Positions 61,003-64,000 of a stretch of 64,000 nucleotides of DNA are shown piece by piece. Origin of the DNA: Muscardinus avellanarius (Eukaryota; Chordata; Mammalia; Rodentia; Gliridae); contig OY726563.1 of the NCBI GenBank assembly GCA_963383645.1, forward strand, positions 37,951,331 through 38,015,330, given 5' to 3'. The translations under genes and the position numbers were made by a program. Within the stretch, counting starts at the first letter, position 1. Each line of letters begins with the position of its first letter. The notes under the pieces were generated by a model. The model searched no databases and was not told the origin of the DNA. It saw only the letters and a list, made by a program, of their open reading frames with translations.

Positions 61003-61879
61003 AAAGTGAATGGGATGAATTCTTTGTCATGTGTTTATTTTATATATACATGAGAATTTGATTTCATCTTTTTTGAAAAGTATACCTTAGTGCCCCTTAA
61101 CATCTTGCACCCTTTCCAACAGCCAAGTGTTCTGAAGTAGCCCTATGGGAAAGAAAGCACAGTAGTGAGAATTTCAATATGCAAAACAAAATAAAAATCA
61201 CTGAGATAGGGAAAAATACTTCAGTTTGTAGAAAGAAAAAGTAATCACCATAGAAACCAATGTGGTAAAAATGACCTTTATTCAGCCCTTGTTCTCTTCT
61301 GGTCGCTGGAGAAAGATAAGGCACTGGGTTCAAGCAGTGGTAGAGTATAAGGAGATGCATTGTTTGTGGACAAGTATTTGATTACAAATCTTTTCTCTCT
61401 TCATTGAAATCCATGGGATCATTTATCTTAACAAGACAGAGTATTTCATTGCCTTTTATCTCATTTAAAAAATGTGGTCATTACTCAAGTTCCTGAGATA
61501 CACCTCTTATCTCCTTGCCTATCCCCATTGTCCAAGGTTACCCAACTCATATTTCAGGCTTCAACAAGCATCTGGCTATGACCCACTAATATCAGACAAG
61601 TGGGGACAAAGTGTGTGCCCTCCCTTCGAGGAAGTCACAATCTCAGAGAGATAAGACAAAGAAGCAGAGTAGACACAGGCCCATGGGGGACAGAGGGATG
61701 ACCAGGAACCTTATGCTGGGATTTGCCTAAGACTAAGAGAACCTAAGACTAAAGTAAGAAAATTGGGGAGGGAGGGAGAAAATTTTATCCTAAGAAATAA
61801 AAAATAGTGGACTGAAACCCAGATGAATTTTTAATTATTTTTCTAAGAATGAATCAAGAACCTATGGATCCGGCATTAT
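61003..61879. other. Unassigned stretch
   Basis: No recognisable repeat or exon. 61660-61760 is purine-rich with a small repeated word (GCCTAAGACTAAGAGAACCTAAGACTAAAG). Confidence 0.4.
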
Positions 61880-62250
61880 TTTAGTCCATTTGGTGCTACT
61901 GTAACAGAATGCCACAGGCTGGATGATTTATAATGAAAGGAAATTTATTGACTCAAAATTTGAAGACTAGAAAGTCTAAGATATAGTAGCCAGCATCTGG
62001 CAAGGGTCTTCTTGCTGAATTACCCCACAGTGGAAGTACAGAGTGAGATTAAAGAGAGGGACACAATGGGACCAAATTCATCCTCTTATAAGGGACCCAC
62101 TCCTGTGATAAAATGGCACTAGTCCATTCATGAAGGCAGAGCCCACATGGCCTAATCACATCTCATTAAGCCCCACCTCTCAATACTATTGCATTGAGGA
62201 GTAAGTTTCCAACACATGCCTTTTGGGGACGACACATTCAAGCCACGGCA
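61880..62250 (-). mobile_element. ERVL-MaLR-type LTR, antisense, nearly complete
   Basis: TTAGTCCATTTGGTGCTACTG, AACAGAATGCCACAGGCTGG, AAGGAAATTTATTGACTC, CAGCATCTGGCAAGGG, CTTATAAGGGACCC, CCTAATCACATCTCATTAAGCC and CCAACACATGCCTTTTGGGG: the reverse of the LTR at 15263, in one piece and the best-preserved member in the window. Confidence 0.8.
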
Positions 62251-62279
62251 AGCACTCTAACAATTTCTGAAAGGACCAA

Positions 62280-62281
<2 letters not shown>

Positions 62282-62327
<46 letters not shown>

Positions 62328-62446
62328 CTGAGGGTTGAACCCAGGGGGCATTCTACCTCTGAGCTACACCACCAGCCTCTTTTTAAATTTAATTTAATTT
62401 AATTTTTATTTTGAAACAGGGTCTCTCTAAGTTGCTGAGGCTGGCA
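62282..62446 (-). mobile_element. SINE with (GT)22 tail, left arm truncated
   Basis: (GT)n 62282-62325; GAGGGTTGAACCCAGGGGGC; linker (AATTT)n; left arm ends at GTTGCTGAGGCTGGC. Confidence 0.88.
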
Positions 62447-62983
62447 GAAAAAAACTGAAATCCCCAACATTTGAGGAATAGTTGAGTGCAATTAGTTGAT
62501 ATGTTAGTTATGAAAAGTATAATGTAAAACCATGTGAAGTATGTCAAAACATAATTTTTTTAAAAATCAAAACTCATAAAATATAGGAAAAATATGTATC
62601 AAAGATTTTTCAATTTATTAATGAGAGCATCCGTAAGATGACATAACTGGTTCAAAGAGTATTTAATGAACTCGGTATTTATAGACATTAATAAAAGTGA
62701 ATGTTAGAATATGAGCTATGTAAGATACAAACTTGATTAATGAGTCAAATAGCAATAAAACCATAACCTTCGGGGTTATCTTTTCTACCAGATAGAATAA
62801 TCTACAAGTTAATATATAACTTCATGGTGTCTGGGCTCTAATCAGATAATAAATAACCAAGTCAAACACAGATATATTCTTCTAGAAAATTTGATAATTT
62901 TGTTAGACAATGTTACCAGTATGACACTGAAGGAACATGACTCCTTCCCTTTGCCTTATTTCCAATATTGTGAATATATTTTT
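62447..62983. other. Unassigned stretch
   Basis: AT-rich; nothing recognised. Confidence 0.4.
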
Positions 62984-63391
62984 GTTTTGGTACTGGGGAT
63001 TAAACTCAGGGGGAATTTAACATCAAGCTCTACACCAACACTTTATATATTTTAAATTATCTTATTGTTTTCTGGTGGTACTGGGGTTCCTGGATGCCCT
63101 TCTAACTCCAGGCTACACTCCCAGACCTATTTTATATATTTTTATGGAAAGAGGGTCTCTTAAGCCAGCGTGGCTGGCTTCGAACCTGCGCAATCCTCCT
63201 GTCTCCAGCTCCCAAGCGTGGGGATTACAAGCGTGTGTCACCACGCCTGGCAATACTTTTTGTTTTAAAACCTGGTCTTGCTGAGTTGCTGAAGGTCTCC
63301 CTAAGTTACTCAGGCTGGCCTTGAACCTACGATCCTTCTGTCTCAGCCTCCCAAACACTGGGATGACAGGTATGCACCATTGCACCTGACT
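62984..63391 (-). mobile_element. Older SINE hosting a young SINE
   Basis: The right arm (TTGGTACTGGGGATTAAACTCAGG) is at 62984-63072. The left arm (AAACCTGGTCTTGCTGAG...GGTATGCACCATTGCACC) is at 63252-63391. Confidence 0.86.
63073..63251 (-). mobile_element. Young-subfamily SINE
   Basis: CTGGGGTTCCTGGATGCCC; CTCTTAAGCCAGCGTGGCTGGC; AAGCGTGTGTCACCACGCC. It sits in the A/T-rich linker of the older SINE. Confidence 0.93.
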
Positions 63392-63929
63392 TGGAAATTT
63401 TTTCTTAGCAAATAGTTACTAACTATATAAAATATACTGTGTGTCAAAGTACTACTTAGTGTCCTATCCGAAAATTGATGTTAGACCAAAGGATTTAACT
63501 GAGGATCATTTGATCGGCAGATTACTTCAAAGATCTAGATAAGGTTTAGGAGACCCAAAAAGAGAGGTTGAATTCTCCAGAGACTAGTAATAGAGGGAAA
63601 CCCTTACCATCCCTAGGCCTGAAGTGACAGAGGGCAGCAATGAGGACAGATATTAAGTACAAAATCTCTCCCTCCTTTTGCTCGCTAATCTGCTAGCATC
63701 ACCTATTGGCTCTACCCAACTGGATGCCAGAGAAAGAGAGGACATTGATGCCACCCATAGAGGTCAGCCTCTCTGGGCACAAAGCAAGTTTGAGAGGTAG
63801 AAATGAGAGGCAAACAGAATAATCAGCTCAGTCAATATGGTAGTCATTATTTATGAACTGAATGTGGCTTATGCAAAAAATATATTGGAGTCCTAAACCT
63901 TCAGATGTCATTTTATTTGGAGATAGGGG

Positions 63930-63932
<3 letters not shown>
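63392..63932. other. Unassigned stretch
   Basis: No recognisable repeat or gene. Confidence 0.4.
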
Positions 63933-63973
<41 letters not shown>

Positions 63974-64000
63974 TTACTAAGAAATTGAGCCCCAGGAGCA
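63933..64000 (-). mobile_element. SINE right-arm start with (GT)19, cut by the window edge
   Basis: (GT)n at about 63933-63971, then TTGAGCCCCAGGAGCA, which fits the beginning of an antisense right arm. It continues beyond the window. Confidence 0.55.

Overview
The window is rodent genomic DNA, most likely from the squirrel-related (sciuromorph) side of the tree. The main evidence is its dominant SINE: a dimer with a 7SL/B1-type left arm (GCCGGGCGTGGTGGCGC...GTAATCCC), an A-rich linker, and a right arm derived from tRNA/ID (TAGCTCAGAGGTAGA...GGGTTCAATCCCCAGTACC). This is the B1-dID-type architecture. Monomeric ID elements and MT/ORR1-like MaLR LTRs also occur. The exact genus cannot be set from sequence alone. 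I see no intact cellular protein-coding gene, no rRNA and no functional tRNA gene; the window reads as intergenic or intronic sequence built almost entirely from transposable elements.

Layout. 1-5 kb: a MER5A-like relic, L1 3' ends, then an ORF1-only, L1-like retrotransposon (2382-4969) with a perfect 13-bp target-site duplication (TSD) and an older L1 piece captured in antisense. 5-12 kb: MaLR LTRs, MIR, L2 and SINEs. 12.9-15.3 kb: repeat-poor. 15.3-16.5 kb: an LTR hit by a SINE and by an L1 that carried a MIR-containing 3' transduction. 16.5-21.5 kb: one old L1 riddled with later insertions, including a GC-rich 100-bp tandem array at 19.3-20.1 kb. 22-29 kb: unknown repeats and a large L1 ORF2 3' fragment. 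29-34 kb: a Tigger relic, an LTR, a repeat-poor block and an L1 end. 34.4-36 kb: GC-rich, non-repetitive DNA with paired CCGGAA sites. 36-40 kb: SINE clusters.

40.25-44.7 kb is the most unusual part. It runs, in order: L1 3'-UTR scrap, about 6.7 CpG-rich 124-bp repeats, about 490 bp of unidentified sequence, about 26 copies of a 100-bp repeat made of two 50-bp halves, about 190 bp of unidentified sequence, L1 3' UTR and poly(A). In organisation this recalls primate SVA/LAVA elements, built from different parts. 44.7-64 kb returns to old L1, MIR, Tigger, MaLR and SINE nests with repeat-poor blocks between.

The elements relate to each other mainly through nesting, which gives a relative clock. 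MIR, L2, hAT, Tigger and MLT1 are oldest. Old L1s come next, then the common SINEs and MT/ORR1-like LTRs, which interrupt each other. A young SINE subfamily whose right-arm box B is lost (CTTCCAGGAACCCC in its place) is the most recent, with near-perfect TSDs. All family names come from memory of consensus sequences, not from a database search; positions of repeat edges are good to roughly 5-20 bp unless a TSD is quoted.
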